Shown: positions 35,401 to 42,518 of the stretch, piece by piece
How the letters are laid out: every line of letters starts with the position of its first letter
Position numbering within the stretch: the stretch's first letter is position 1
NCBI GenBank assembly: GCA_019119165.1
Contig: DWXO01000077.1
Span: 27,894-91,893 of the forward strand
Reading direction: 5' to 3'
Length of the DNA: 64,000 nt
Source: Candidatus Flavonifractor intestinigallinarum
Lineage (GTDB): Bacteria > Bacillota > Clostridia > Oscillospirales > Oscillospiraceae
Translations under genes and position numbers: made by a program
The notes under the pieces: generated by a model
What the model was told of the DNA's origin: nothing
Databases searched by the model: none
Seen by the model: the letters and a program-made list of their open reading frames with translations, nothing else

Positions 35401-35539
35401 GCAGAACGCACTGATCCGGGAATCGGGGTGCGATATGATACAGGGCTACTACTATTACCGCCCCATGGAAGTGGAGGAGGTATACCGCCTGCTTGCCACA
35501 GACGCCGGGCAGAGCGCGGAAGAGGCAAATGATAAGTGA
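32453..35539 (+). CDS. PAS-GAF-GGDEF-PAS-GGDEF(degenerate)-EAL c-di-GMP enzyme
   Basis: 1028 residues with no membrane helix. Order: PAS-like (1-110, with a C-P-F-C pair that could bind a metal), GAF (about 130-285), GGDEF (about 297-445) with an intact G367-G-D-E-F371, PAS-like (about 470-600), a second GGDEF-like domain whose signature is lost (RLEGMRCM near 671), and EAL (about 770-1020). The EAL domain is intact: E801-A-L, FNVSLRQL, EVTES, DDFGSGYSSL, IKLDRS, EGVET. It could both make and break c-di-GMP under control of several sensors. AGAGGAGA precedes the ATG by 8 bases. Confidence 0.9.
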   Translation: MELLKEFFEEFDELVYISDPETHELLYMNRGLRELLGYPRHEQYVGKKCYAVLQGRTEPCPFCTNQQLKMGEFISWTHKNPVLQKRYLIKDSLIQIQNKPCRIELAIDMDSEVMCGVPYYYVRRETVLNECLQRIFSTTDPEQGMELVLAYLGETFGCDRVYIFEIDEDRWIDNTYEWCREGVMAQQEILQRISLSSIDWWMKKFQKNQVLVIQDLEEIRAQYPVSYTILKPQNVTSLAAGPISIEGRVIGFLGVDNPRREIIDMLTPILNVIGYFMAALLRQRNLLKRLNTLSFHDPLTGAYNRNAMFEHNQQLGQLESMGVVYCDITGLKRTNDVMGHDAGDRLIQHCCDVLRETLQTEWLYRTGGDEFVAVFRDCGEKQFQDRVQALRERVSQDQCHMAVGYAWSDQQPFHLELLITQADKVMYQDKRNYYAANYRKPGIDCRNHSEEKNDCLERRDSPFYHFVATTYCDMELLFQSISERNSVGYYYFGDMQKDLFYISDNMRDEFGFQNNVVPGLLREWAKRITTTVFRKLYWQEIQDMLREKRSVHDLRYQVRNASGKNTWIRCYGILKWDEEKNIPLFFAGRVTHQDDAFVVDPVTNFPRESAVFSRLDGIRESRQSCLIIGFSFNNITELNSTRGRTYSDHLVQNIAEELMNTLSGKMSFYRLEGMRCMAVVEPTCQESRDKLVGWIRNIVEAGYRVMGLSVHHPCSFALMEYPQSHRSPADFLEDMVSLIKVAKHDPKQLYVENSEENIRKIKRMSNMALSLTQDVLRGMEHFRIIIQPVVSARNGAVVGGEALLRWTFEGKDVSPAIFIPMLEKENLIQLVGRWVFEQTVCSCMRMAAQIPSFYLTFNVSLRQLSDEHFTDFMKSTMEKYHLDGCHLVAEVTESFMDEQPENLMQFVNACKSMGIQIALDDFGSGYSSLRMLLQYPSSIIKLDRSLLAGMTESADKMNFISGIVYACHRFGKKVCMEGVETDVQNALIRESGCDMIQGYYYYRPMEVEEVYRLLATDAGQSAEEANDK

Positions 35540-35576
35540 TAGCGCCTGCCGTTGACAAACAATAATCCGTTGAGAA

Positions 35577-35622
35577 AAAGAAGCGGGCCTGTTGCAAATA
35601 TTGCAACAGGTCCGCTTTGGTT
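35577..35622. terminator. Bidirectional terminator between the GGDEF-EAL gene and the 89-residue gene
   Basis: A 17-bp stem (35581-35597 with 35601-35617, one mismatch pair) has a 3-nt loop. The minus strand continues CTTTTTC and the plus strand TGGTTTA. It separates two convergent genes. Confidence 0.85.
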
Positions 35623-35891
35623 TATAGCAGAAGGGCCAGCAGCCAGCACAGGGTGGCCCCCAGGGCGCCGCCGGCGGCATACACCGGGGCGGGAATTTTT
35701 CGCCAGGTCCGCCGCCAGCCGGAGGAGCGTTTGAGGTAGCCGTCGGCCGCCCGGCGGGCCTCCTGGAGCACCGCCTCGGCGGAGGCTCCCTTGCCGAAGG
35801 CGTCCTCCTTCACGATAAAAATGGCTTGTTCAAAAAATCGGGGGTCTGGGGACTTCACCACAATGACCTGCCGGGACACGCCCTGTACCAC
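35622..35891 (-). CDS. Unknown small protein with a C-terminal membrane anchor
   Basis: 89 residues from GTG 35891, which lies 9 bases after AGGAAAGGA. The frame stays open upstream to 36116, but that part has no good start. The soluble part includes VVKSPDPRFFEQAIFIVKED and an Ala/Glu/Arg-rich helix. A basic patch (SSGWRRTWRK) precedes a C-terminal membrane helix (about 70-89), so it should be a tail-anchored protein with its soluble part in the cytoplasm. A sigma-F-like promoter lies just upstream, and sleB is divergent. I do not recognise a named family; a forespore role is inference. Confidence 0.75.
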   Translation of the reverse strand: MVQGVSRQVIVVKSPDPRFFEQAIFIVKEDAFGKGASAEAVLQEARRAADGYLKRSSGWRRTWRKIPAPVYAAGGALGATLCWLLALLL

Positions 35892-35919
35892 CTGCCCACA
35901 TCCTTTCCTGTTTTGTACC

Positions 35920-35948
35920 AGTATTTCCAAAAACAGATGGGTATATGC
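35920..35948 (-). promoter_or_regulatory. Sigma-F-like promoter of the 89-residue gene
   Basis: On the minus strand GCATA (35948-35944) and GGAAATACT (35928-35920) are separated by 15 bp. This fits the forespore sigma-F pattern GYWTA-N15-GGnnAnAnT at every fixed base. It predicts a start near 35912, about 20 bases before the GTG. Confidence 0.55.
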
Positions 35949-35967
35949 ACAGAGGAAGGGATTGGCG

Positions 35968-35998
35968 TACATAACCGACGGCTTGCCCTCGTACACTA
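35968..35998 (+). promoter_or_regulatory. Sigma-G-like promoter of sleB
   Basis: TACATA (35968-35973), an 18-bp spacer and TACACTA (35992-35998) give a partial match to the sigma-G pattern GnATA-N17/18-CATnnTA. The predicted start near 36005 leaves just enough room for the GGAGGGG ribosome site and ATG at 36025. sleB is sigma-G-controlled in Bacillus. It is weaker than the spoVT site. Confidence 0.4.
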
Positions 35999-36024
35999 CC
36001 CTCAGTGAGATTGGAGGGGTAGGT

Positions 36025-36684
36025 ATGAACAGACGCAGACTCATCGCGGCCCTGGCCCTGGTGTTCGCGGTGAATATTTCCCTCATTGCCTTTGCCCAGC
36101 AGGCCCAGGCGGCCACCTACCGGCAGGGCTCCAGCGGGGAGCAGGTGCGGGTGATCCAGACCAAGCTGAAAAACTGGGGCTATTACGACGGGGCGGTGGA
36201 CGGGGTGTTCGGCAGCCAGACCACCCAGGCGGTGAAGTATTTTCAGCGGAAAAACGGCCTGACCGCCGACGGCATCGTGGGACCCGCCACCCTGAAGGCA
36301 CTGGGAATGTGGGAGGGGAGTTCCTCCACCCAGCAGGCCAGCGTGGATCTGCTGGCCCGGGTGATCTCGGCGGAGGCCCGGGGAGAGCCCTACAGCGGTC
36401 AGGTGGCGGTGGGAGCGGTAATCCTCAACCGGGTGGAGCACCCCTCCTTCCCCAACACCATCGCCGGGGTGGTATATCAGCCGGGGGCCTTCACCTGCAT
36501 GGTGGACGGCCAGTTTAACGAGCCGGTGGCGGAATCGGCGGTGCGGGCTGCCCGGGACGCCCTCAACGGGGTGGACCCCAGCGGCGGGGCCATCTATTAC
36601 TTCAACCCCGCCACCGCCACCAGCAGCTGGATCTGGAGCAGACCTCTGATCCTCCAGATCGGCAACCACCGCTTCTGCGCGTGA
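36025..36684 (+). CDS. sleB: SleB-type spore cortex-lytic enzyme
   Basis: 219 residues from ATG 36025 after TTGGAGGGG. A signal peptide ends near AQA-A (about residue 29). A PG_binding_1 domain follows (about 32-95: GSSGEQVRVIQTKLKNWGYY, then GIVGPATLKALG), then the Hydrolase_2 catalytic domain (about 105-219). The likely catalytic acid is Glu117 in VISAEARGE. SleB is a lytic transglycosylase that digests cortex during germination. It is shorter than Bacillus SleB (about 300), mainly in the linker. The gerP-like partner ypeB is not adjacent. Confidence 0.92.
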   Translation: MNRRRLIAALALVFAVNISLIAFAQQAQAATYRQGSSGEQVRVIQTKLKNWGYYDGAVDGVFGSQTTQAVKYFQRKNGLTADGIVGPATLKALGMWEGSSSTQQASVDLLARVISAEARGEPYSGQVAVGAVILNRVEHPSFPNTIAGVVYQPGAFTCMVDGQFNEPVAESAVRAARDALNGVDPSGGAIYYFNPATATSSWIWSRPLILQIGNHRFCA

Positions 36685-36703
36685 GGGGCCGGATATCCGG
36701 CCC

Positions 36704-37234
36704 TTACATAAGAGATTTTCGGTCCACGGGGAGATAGCGCAGCACGCCCTCCACCCGCTCCGAGGAGAAGAGGGTGAGCCGGGTCACCCGGGCCTCCAGG
36801 GCGGGGAAGAGCCCGGGGAGGGTGAGCGGCTCCAGGCCGCCGGGAGAGCGCACCTTCCGGGCCAGGGTGATGTGGGGGCGGTAGGGCCGCCCCTCGGGGG
36901 AAAACCCGGCATCCCTCAGGGCGCCCTCCAGCTGCCGCTGGACCGCCATCAGGCCGGGGAGGGGCTCCACCCCCAGCCACCAGATATCCCCGCCTTTTTT
37001 GGAAAAGCAGCCGGGGGAGGCGGAGCGGAGGGGAAAGGGGGAGGCCTCCACCTGATGGAGGGCGGCCGCCGCCGCCTCCGCCCGGTGGGTCTCCCCCAGA
37101 AAGACCAGGGTGAGATGATAGTTGTCCGTCCGGGTGAAATTGGCCCGCACGCCGGCCCGTCTCAGCCCGGCGGCCCCCCGGTCCAGAGCCTCCCGCCAGA
37201 ACAGCGGCAGCTCGATGCCTAAAAACAGCCGCAT
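36704..37234 (-). CDS. thpR: RNA 2',3'-cyclic phosphodiesterase ThpR (LigT-like 2H family)
   Basis: 176 residues; AAAGGAGG precedes the ATG at 37234. Both 2H-superfamily motifs are present, His40-L-Thr42 (YHLTLVFLG) and His121-I-Thr123 (RPHITLAR). These hydrolyse cyclic phosphate ends of RNA. The start follows the spoVT stop by 53 bases on the same strand, so the two may be co-transcribed. The long in-frame upstream extension overlaps spoVT and is not real. Confidence 0.92.
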   Translation of the reverse strand: MRLFLGIELPLFWREALDRGAAGLRRAGVRANFTRTDNYHLTLVFLGETHRAEAAAAALHQVEASPFPLRSASPGCFSKKGGDIWWLGVEPLPGLMAVQRQLEGALRDAGFSPEGRPYRPHITLARKVRSPGGLEPLTLPGLFPALEARVTRLTLFSSERVEGVLRYLPVDRKSLM

Positions 37235-37287
37235 AAAGACCGCCTCCTTTGCCCACAGTATAGCAAAGGAGGCGGCCTCATACAAGA

Positions 37288-37830
37288 TCAGGGCTCCATG
37301 TGGCGGCCCAGGAAGCCGGCCATGGTCTGGACCAGCTTGTAATGGGTTTCGCTGTCGTGGAGGGCGCCCTCGGTGCCCGCAAAGAGCACGCAGCCCAGTA
37401 CGTCCCCCTCGGAGAGGATGGGGGCGGCGCAGGACACCAGATAGTCGTCGTTGCCCTCGCACACAGGGACGGGCGCGGAGCCCTCCTTGTGCTGGTAGAT
37501 CTGGCGGCCCTCCATGATCTGCTCCAGGGCGGCGGAGATCTGCTTGTCGGCCAGATCACGCCGCCCGCTGCCGGCCACGGCGATGCAGCTGTCCCGGTCG
37601 GTGATGACGGCGATCTCGCCGGTGGTCTTGTTCAGGGTCTCGCACATATGGCCGGCAAAGTCCCCCAGTCCGCCCATGAGGGAGTACTTCTTAAAGATGA
37701 CGCCGCCGTCCTTGTCGGTGTAGATCTCCAGGGGGTCGCCCTCCCGGATCCGCATGGTGCGGCGGATCTCCTTGGGAATCACGATGCGCCCCAGATCGTC
37801 GATCCGGCGCACGATACCAGTCGCTTTCAT
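37288..37830 (-). CDS. spoVT: Stage V sporulation regulator SpoVT
   Basis: 180 residues, the length of Bacillus SpoVT (178). The N-terminal AbrB-like swapped-hairpin DNA-binding domain (MKATGIVRRIDDLGRIVIPK) is followed by a GAF domain (about 55-180). SpoVT tunes sigma-G-dependent forespore genes. GGAGGAG lies 7-8 bases before the ATG, and a good sigma-G-like promoter is found 36 bases upstream. thpR follows on the same strand. Confidence 0.95.
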   Translation of the reverse strand: MKATGIVRRIDDLGRIVIPKEIRRTMRIREGDPLEIYTDKDGGVIFKKYSLMGGLGDFAGHMCETLNKTTGEIAVITDRDSCIAVAGSGRRDLADKQISAALEQIMEGRQIYQHKEGSAPVPVCEGNDDYLVSCAAPILSEGDVLGCVLFAGTEGALHDSETHYKLVQTMAGFLGRHMEP

Positions 37831-37865
37831 GTCGATTCTCCTCCTGCGGTTGTGGTTACGCCTCT

Positions 37866-37895
37866 TAGTATCCGCAGGTTTCTTTTGCCTATGCA
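37866..37895 (-). promoter_or_regulatory. Sigma-G-like promoter of spoVT
   Basis: On the minus strand TGCATA (37895-37890) and GATACTA (37872-37866) are 17 bp apart. This matches GnATA-N17/18-CATnnTA at all but one fixed position. The predicted start near 37859 gives a leader of about 30 nt with a GGAGGAG ribosome site. spoVT is sigma-G-transcribed in Bacillus, so family knowledge and sequence agree. Confidence 0.75.
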
Positions 37896-37924
37896 GGCGG
37901 GAGGTTGGTTTCATTTGGAATCCA

Positions 37925-37966
37925 TAGAAAAAGCCGCCGGACAGAATGTTCCGTCCGGCGGCTTGA
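37925..37966 (-). terminator. Terminator of the hydrogenase gene
   Basis: AAGCCGCCGGAC (37931-37942) pairs perfectly with 37953-37964; on the minus strand the stem is followed by TTTCTATGG. It lies 19 bases downstream of the hydrogenase stop and just upstream of the spoVT promoter. Confidence 0.85.
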
Positions 37967-37982
37967 TGAAAGAAACCTTGTG

Positions 37983-39419
37983 TTACTCCTGGGCCTGAGG
38001 CTGCTTTTCCGCCTCGGCCACGGCCCCCTCGATGGTGCGGCCCTCGGCCTCCTTGGCGTGGCGGTCCACGTCGCCCTGGTTCTTGGGGGAGCGGATGAGC
38101 TGGGCGGGGCCCTGGACGCAGCCGCCCTCACAGGCCATGCCCTCGATGAAGTTGAAGTCGCCCACGCCCTTGGCGGCCTTCAGGAAGGCCAGCTTGCAGG
38201 CCTCGAAGCCGCTGCAGGGCTGGGCCTTGATCTGGAACTTGCTGCCCCGCTCCTTGAGGGCCTGGGTCACGGCGGCGGCCACGCCGCCGCTGTGGGCGAA
38301 AGAACGGCCGAAGCCGCTGGCCTGGTCCAGCTCGGTGTCGTCCAGCTTGGACACGTCGATGTTGCGGGACTCAAACATGGCGTACAGTTCCTCGAAGGTG
38401 AGGGCGCTGTCCACCGCCCGCATGGTCTTGCCCAGCTTGACCTCCATCTTCTTGGCCACGCAGGGCCCGATGAAAATGACCTTGGCGGAGGGGTCCTTCC
38501 GCTTGATATACCGGCCGGCCATGATCATGGGAGAGGGGGTCTCGGAGATCAGATGGGCCTGGTCGGGGAAGTTCTTCTCCACATAGTCCACGAAGGCGGG
38601 GCAGCAGGAGGAGGCCAGCATCCCCTTCTCCTCCAGCTCACCGGCCTCGGTCTTGGCGGTCATGTCGGCGCCCAGAGCCACCTCGATCACGTCATAGAAG
38701 CCCAGCTTCTTCAGGCCGGTGACCACCTGGCCCAGGTCGGCGGGGGCGAACTGACCGGCGATGGAGGGAGCCACGGCGGCATAGACGTGGAAGCCCCACT
38801 TCTCCGCGCCCTGGAGCATCTGAATGGCGTCCACGATAAAGGACTTGTCCATGATGGCGCCGAAGGGGCACTGATAGATGCAGGCGCCGCAGGAGGTACA
38901 CTTGGCGGGATCGATAAAGGCCTTCTTGTCCTCCCCCATGGAGATAGCGCCCGCCTTGCAGCCCCGCTCACAGGGGCGGGTCTTTTTCTCGATGGCGCCG
39001 TAGGGGCAGGCGTTGATACACTTGCCGCAGGTGATGCACTTCTTATGGTCGATCTGGGCCTTGTGGTCCACAATGGTGATGGCGTCCTTGGGGCAGGTAT
39101 GGATACAGCGGGTGGCGATACAGCCACGGCAGGAGGGGCCCACGGTGATCTCGGTGACGGGGCACTCGTCGCAGGCGATATCCAGCACCTCCACCAGGTT
39201 GGGGTTGGTCCTGTCGCCCCCCATGGCCATCTTCACACGCTGAGAGATGATGGCCCGCTCCTTATAAATACAACAGCGCATTTTGGCCTCGGGACCGGGG
39301 ATGATCTCCTCGGGAATATCCAGAATACCGGTCTGGAGATCGTCGTTCCAGGCCAGCCGGGCCACGGAACGCAGCACCTCATGCTTGAGTTCCTGTACGC
39401 TGGTTTCAAATACGCGCAT
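37983..39419 (-). CDS. Monomeric [FeFe] hydrogenase, group B type
   Basis: 478 residues with no signal peptide. Ferredoxin-like clusters occupy about 95-200 (CRGCIATRCIHTCP, CITCGKCINACP, CTSCGACIYQCP). The H-cluster motifs are all present but in variant form: L1 SSCCPAF (about 270), L2 IGPCVAKKME (about 317) and L3 EGMACEGGCVQGPAQ (about 430). The L3 GP in place of GG and the first-motif change place it in group B, sensory or bifurcation-independent enzymes with ferredoxin as the likely partner. It lies divergent to selA, with a sigma-A promoter upstream. No maturation genes hydEFG are in the window. Confidence 0.92.
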   Translation of the reverse strand: MRVFETSVQELKHEVLRSVARLAWNDDLQTGILDIPEEIIPGPEAKMRCCIYKERAIISQRVKMAMGGDRTNPNLVEVLDIACDECPVTEITVGPSCRGCIATRCIHTCPKDAITIVDHKAQIDHKKCITCGKCINACPYGAIEKKTRPCERGCKAGAISMGEDKKAFIDPAKCTSCGACIYQCPFGAIMDKSFIVDAIQMLQGAEKWGFHVYAAVAPSIAGQFAPADLGQVVTGLKKLGFYDVIEVALGADMTAKTEAGELEEKGMLASSCCPAFVDYVEKNFPDQAHLISETPSPMIMAGRYIKRKDPSAKVIFIGPCVAKKMEVKLGKTMRAVDSALTFEELYAMFESRNIDVSKLDDTELDQASGFGRSFAHSGGVAAAVTQALKERGSKFQIKAQPCSGFEACKLAFLKAAKGVGDFNFIEGMACEGGCVQGPAQLIRSPKNQGDVDRHAKEAEGRTIEGAVAEAEKQPQAQE

Positions 39420-39469
39420 TGGTCAACACTCCTTCCAATCATCATTCCTCTTCCAATTTCACTAACAGC

Positions 39470-39499
39470 ATGATAACCGCAGGGTAAGCAACCTGTCAA
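39470..39499 (-). promoter_or_regulatory. Sigma-A promoter of the hydrogenase gene
   Basis: On the minus strand TTGACA (39499-39494) is followed 18 bp later by TATCAT (39475-39470). The -35 is consensus. It leaves a leader of about 45 nt before the ATG at 39419. Confidence 0.7.
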
Positions 39500-39582
39500 T
39501 TAGAATGTTCCCTTGTCTTACACATATTTTTGCCCCTGTTTCTGAAAACCAAAAAGTTTATATGCCTGAACGGGGAAAACTG

Positions 39583-39591
39583 TGGTATACT
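39583..39591 (+). promoter_or_regulatory. Extended -10 promoter of selA
   Basis: TGG-TATACT (39583-39591) is a good extended -10 element. The -35 region at the right distance (TGCCTG, 39563-39568) is weak, as extended -10 promoters allow. The predicted start near 39598 leaves a leader of about 25 nt with AGGGAGGTGA before GTG 39624. Confidence 0.6.
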
Positions 39592-39623
39592 GCAAACAAA
39601 TGTCATGGTAGGGAGGTGACGTT

Positions 39624-40973
39624 GTGGGCAAATCAGACCTGTCAGTATTGCCCCGGATGGACACATTGCTGGCCAGCCCCGCCCTGGCGGACAGCGGCCT
39701 GCCCCGCTCCGCCCAGAAGGCGGGGGCCAACCAGGTGTTGGACCAGCTGCGCCGTGCCCTCCGGGCGGGGGAGACCATGGTGCCCCCGCTGACCGTTCTG
39801 GCCCGGCAGGCCCGGCGGGCGGCGGAGGAGCTGGCCCGGCCCGGCCTGCGCCGGGTGGTCAACGCCACCGGTGTGGCCCTCCACACCAACCTGGGCCGGG
39901 CCCCTCTCAGCCCCCGGGCGGTGAGGGCGGTGGTCCAGGCGGCGGAGGGCTATTCCAACCTGGAGTACGATCTGTCCGCAGGCAGGCGGGGCAGCCGCAC
40001 CGGACGGGTGGAGGAGCTGCTGAGGGAGCTTACCGGCGCGGAGGGGGCTTTCGCGGTAAACAACAACGCCGCGGCGGTGCTGCTCATGCTGTCCGCCCTC
40101 ACCCCCGGCATGGGGGTGGCCATCTCCCGGGGGGAGCTGGTGGAGATCGGCGGCTCCTTCCGGGTGCCCGATGTGATGGCCCGCAGCGGGGCCCGGCTGG
40201 TGGAGGTGGGAGCCACCAACAAGACCCGGTTGTCCGATTACGAGGCCGTGCTGGAAAGCGGGGAGGCCCAGGCCCTGCTGAAGGTCCACCCCAGCAACTT
40301 TAAGGTGGTGGGCTTCACCCAGAGCGTGGAGGTGGAGGAGCTGTCCGCCCTGGCCGGACGCTATCAGGTCCCCCTGCTGTGCGACCTGGGCAGCGGAGCG
40401 CTGGGCCCCGGCCCCTGGCCCCAGGACTATCCCACCGTGGCGCGGTGGGCGGCGGCCGCCGACGTGGTGTGCTTCTCCGGGGACAAGCTGCTGGGCGGGC
40501 CCCAGGCGGGCATCCTGGTGGGCAGGGGGGAGGCCGTCCGGCGACTGAAAACCGACCCCCTGGCCCGTGCCCTCCGGCTGGACAAGCTGTCTCTGGCGGC
40601 CCTGGAGGCCACCCTGCTGGACTGGCGGGACGGGGTGCCCGTTCCCGCCCGGGCCATGCTGGAGGCCAAACCCCAGGACCTGCGGCAAAGGGCGGAGGAA
40701 CTGGCCGCCCTGCTTTCCCCCTTTTGCCCCTGTGAGACGGTGGAGACCGCCGGAGAGGCAGGGGGCGGCACCCTGCCGGGGGAGGAGCTGCCCTCCTGGG
40801 CGGTGGCCCTGGACCCGGCGGAGGAACTGGAGGCATACCTCCGGGGGTGGACCACCCCCATTCTGGGTCGCATCCACAAGGGAAAGCTGCTGCTGGACGT
40901 GCGCACCCTGCTGCCGGGGGAGACGGACATCATCCGGGATGCTCTGGCGGCGTGGAAAGGAGAACAACCATGA
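39624..40973 (+). CDS. selA: L-seryl-tRNA(Sec) selenium transferase SelA (GTG start)
   Basis: 449 residues; GTG 39624 follows AGGGAGGTGACGTT. SelA converts seryl-tRNA-Sec to selenocysteyl-tRNA-Sec using selenophosphate. The PLP-binding Lys288 is in CFSGDKLLGGPQAG, and the family blocks RRVVNATGVALHTNLGRAPL and EIGGSFRVPDVMARSG are present. Its stop overlaps the selB start by 4 bp. The Sec locus is complete with tRNA-Sec just downstream. selD is not in the window. Confidence 0.97.
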   Translation: MGKSDLSVLPRMDTLLASPALADSGLPRSAQKAGANQVLDQLRRALRAGETMVPPLTVLARQARRAAEELARPGLRRVVNATGVALHTNLGRAPLSPRAVRAVVQAAEGYSNLEYDLSAGRRGSRTGRVEELLRELTGAEGAFAVNNNAAAVLLMLSALTPGMGVAISRGELVEIGGSFRVPDVMARSGARLVEVGATNKTRLSDYEAVLESGEAQALLKVHPSNFKVVGFTQSVEVEELSALAGRYQVPLLCDLGSGALGPGPWPQDYPTVARWAAAADVVCFSGDKLLGGPQAGILVGRGEAVRRLKTDPLARALRLDKLSLAALEATLLDWRDGVPVPARAMLEAKPQDLRQRAEELAALLSPFCPCETVETAGEAGGGTLPGEELPSWAVALDPAEELEAYLRGWTTPILGRIHKGKLLLDVRTLLPGETDIIRDALAAWKGEQP

Positions 40974-42505
40974 TCCTGGGCACCGCGGGCCATGTGGACC
41001 ACGGCAAGACCGCCCTGGTGAAGGCCCTCACCGGAGTGGACACCGACCGGCTGGCGGAGGAGCGCCGCCGGGGCCTCACCATCGAGCTGGGCTTTGCCCC
41101 CCTGACCCTGCCGGGCGGGGCGACGGTGAGCATTGTGGATGTGCCCGGCCATGAGAAATTTGTGCCCACCATGCTCTCCGGCTGTGCCGGTATGGACCTG
41201 GTGGTGCTGGCTGTAGCCGCTGACCAGGGCCCCATGCCTCAGACACGGGAGCATCTGGCCATCCTGTCCCTGCTGGGCCTGCGGGGGGGCGTGATCGCCC
41301 TCACCCGGGCCGACCTGGGCGTCAAGCTGGGGGTGGAGGAGCAGGTACGCGCTCTGGTAAAGGGCACCTTCCTGGAGAATGCCCCCATCATCCCCACCTC
41401 GGCGGTGACAGGGGAGGGGCTGGAGGAATTGAAGGGGGCTTTGGCAAAGCTGGTGGAAGAGACGCCCCCGTCGGAGCATGGGGGAGACTATCGTCTCCAT
41501 GTGGACCGGGTGTTTTCGGTGGCGGGCAGCGGCACGGTGGTTACCGGCACCCTAACCGGCGGCCCCCTCCGCCGGGGGGACAGGGTGCGCCTCTGGCCGG
41601 GGGACAGGATGGCCCGGGTGCGGGGCCTCCAGAGCCACGGCATTGATGTGGAGGAGCTGCCCCCCGGCAGCCGGGCGGCGGTCAATCTGGCGGGGGTGGA
41701 CCGGGGGGAGGTGTCCCGTGGGGACACCCTGGCCCCGGCGGACAGCCTGACCCTCACCCAGCGGCTGGATGTGGAACTGCGGGTGCTGCCCCAGGCCCCC
41801 TATGCCGTCAAAAACAATTCCACCCTCCACCTCCACCACGGCGGGCGGGCGCTGATGTGCCGGTGCATCCTGCTGGGCCGGGACAGGCTGGAGCCGGGGG
41901 AGGAGGGCTTTGCTCAGCTGCGGCTGGACCAGCCCTTGGCGGCCCGAGCGGGGGACCGGTTCGTGGTGCGCTTTTTCTCCCCGGTGGTCACCGTGGGGGG
42001 CGGCGTGGCCCTGGACCTGGAGCCTCCTGCCAAGGGGCGGATGGACCCTGCCCGGATGACCCGGCTGGCCGCCCTGGCGGCGGGGGAAGAATTGCCCCGC
42101 CCGGCGGAACCGGTGGAAGAAGGGCCGCCCCCTCCGGCGCCGGAAACCGACCCGGGGCTGGAGGAGAAGCTGTGTGAGATCTACCGGGCGGCTGGGCTGG
42201 AGCCTCCCACCAACGAGGAGGTGGAGCAGGCTTTCCCCGGACAGGAGGCGGCCTGCCGCCGTGCGGGACGGGCCCTGGCCGACAAGGGCGTGCTCACCCC
42301 GCTGTCCCCCAAGGTGCGGGCCTGGGGGGAGCGCTGCGGGGAAGCGCAAAGGGAGATGAAGGCCCGGTTCGGCACAGGGGCGTTCACCCTGGCTCAAGCC
42401 AGGGACCAGCTGGGGATCTCCCGCAAGTACGCCCTGCTGCTGCTGGAATACTGGGACCGGGTGCGGATCACCAAAAAAATCGGGGAGGGGCGGAGCTTTC
42501 TGTAA
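40970..42505 (+). CDS. selB: Selenocysteine-specific elongation factor SelB, shortened C-terminal region
   Basis: 511 residues. The GTPase domain starts at once (GTAGHVDHGKT, G1 loop at 7-14). Its switch region includes EERRRGLTIELGFA, typical of SelB, and DVPGHEKFV is the G3 motif. Two EF-Tu-like beta domains follow, then a Pro/Glu-rich linker (about 370-392). Only a short C-terminal winged-helix region remains (about 395-511), against four winged helices in the 610-640-residue family members. SECIS binding should lie in the last winged helix, which is kept (FTLAQARDQLGISRKYALLLLEYWDR). It overlaps selA (ATGA). Confidence 0.95.
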   Translation: MILGTAGHVDHGKTALVKALTGVDTDRLAEERRRGLTIELGFAPLTLPGGATVSIVDVPGHEKFVPTMLSGCAGMDLVVLAVAADQGPMPQTREHLAILSLLGLRGGVIALTRADLGVKLGVEEQVRALVKGTFLENAPIIPTSAVTGEGLEELKGALAKLVEETPPSEHGGDYRLHVDRVFSVAGSGTVVTGTLTGGPLRRGDRVRLWPGDRMARVRGLQSHGIDVEELPPGSRAAVNLAGVDRGEVSRGDTLAPADSLTLTQRLDVELRVLPQAPYAVKNNSTLHLHHGGRALMCRCILLGRDRLEPGEEGFAQLRLDQPLAARAGDRFVVRFFSPVVTVGGGVALDLEPPAKGRMDPARMTRLAALAAGEELPRPAEPVEEGPPPPAPETDPGLEEKLCEIYRAAGLEPPTNEEVEQAFPGQEAACRRAGRALADKGVLTPLSPKVRAWGERCGEAQREMKARFGTGAFTLAQARDQLGISRKYALLLLEYWDRVRITKKIGEGRSFL

Positions 42506-42518
42506 CTCCCCGCCATAT

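Noticed and set aside
32861..35680. A 939-codon minus-strand frame opposite the large GGDEF-EAL gene
   Set aside because: The plus strand has intact GGDEF and EAL motifs; the minus frame shows no family signature.
35791..36024. N-terminal extension of the sleB frame upstream of ATG 36025
   Set aside because: It would place 78 residues before an obvious signal peptide and overlap the divergent small gene; GGAGGGG supports the ATG at 36025.
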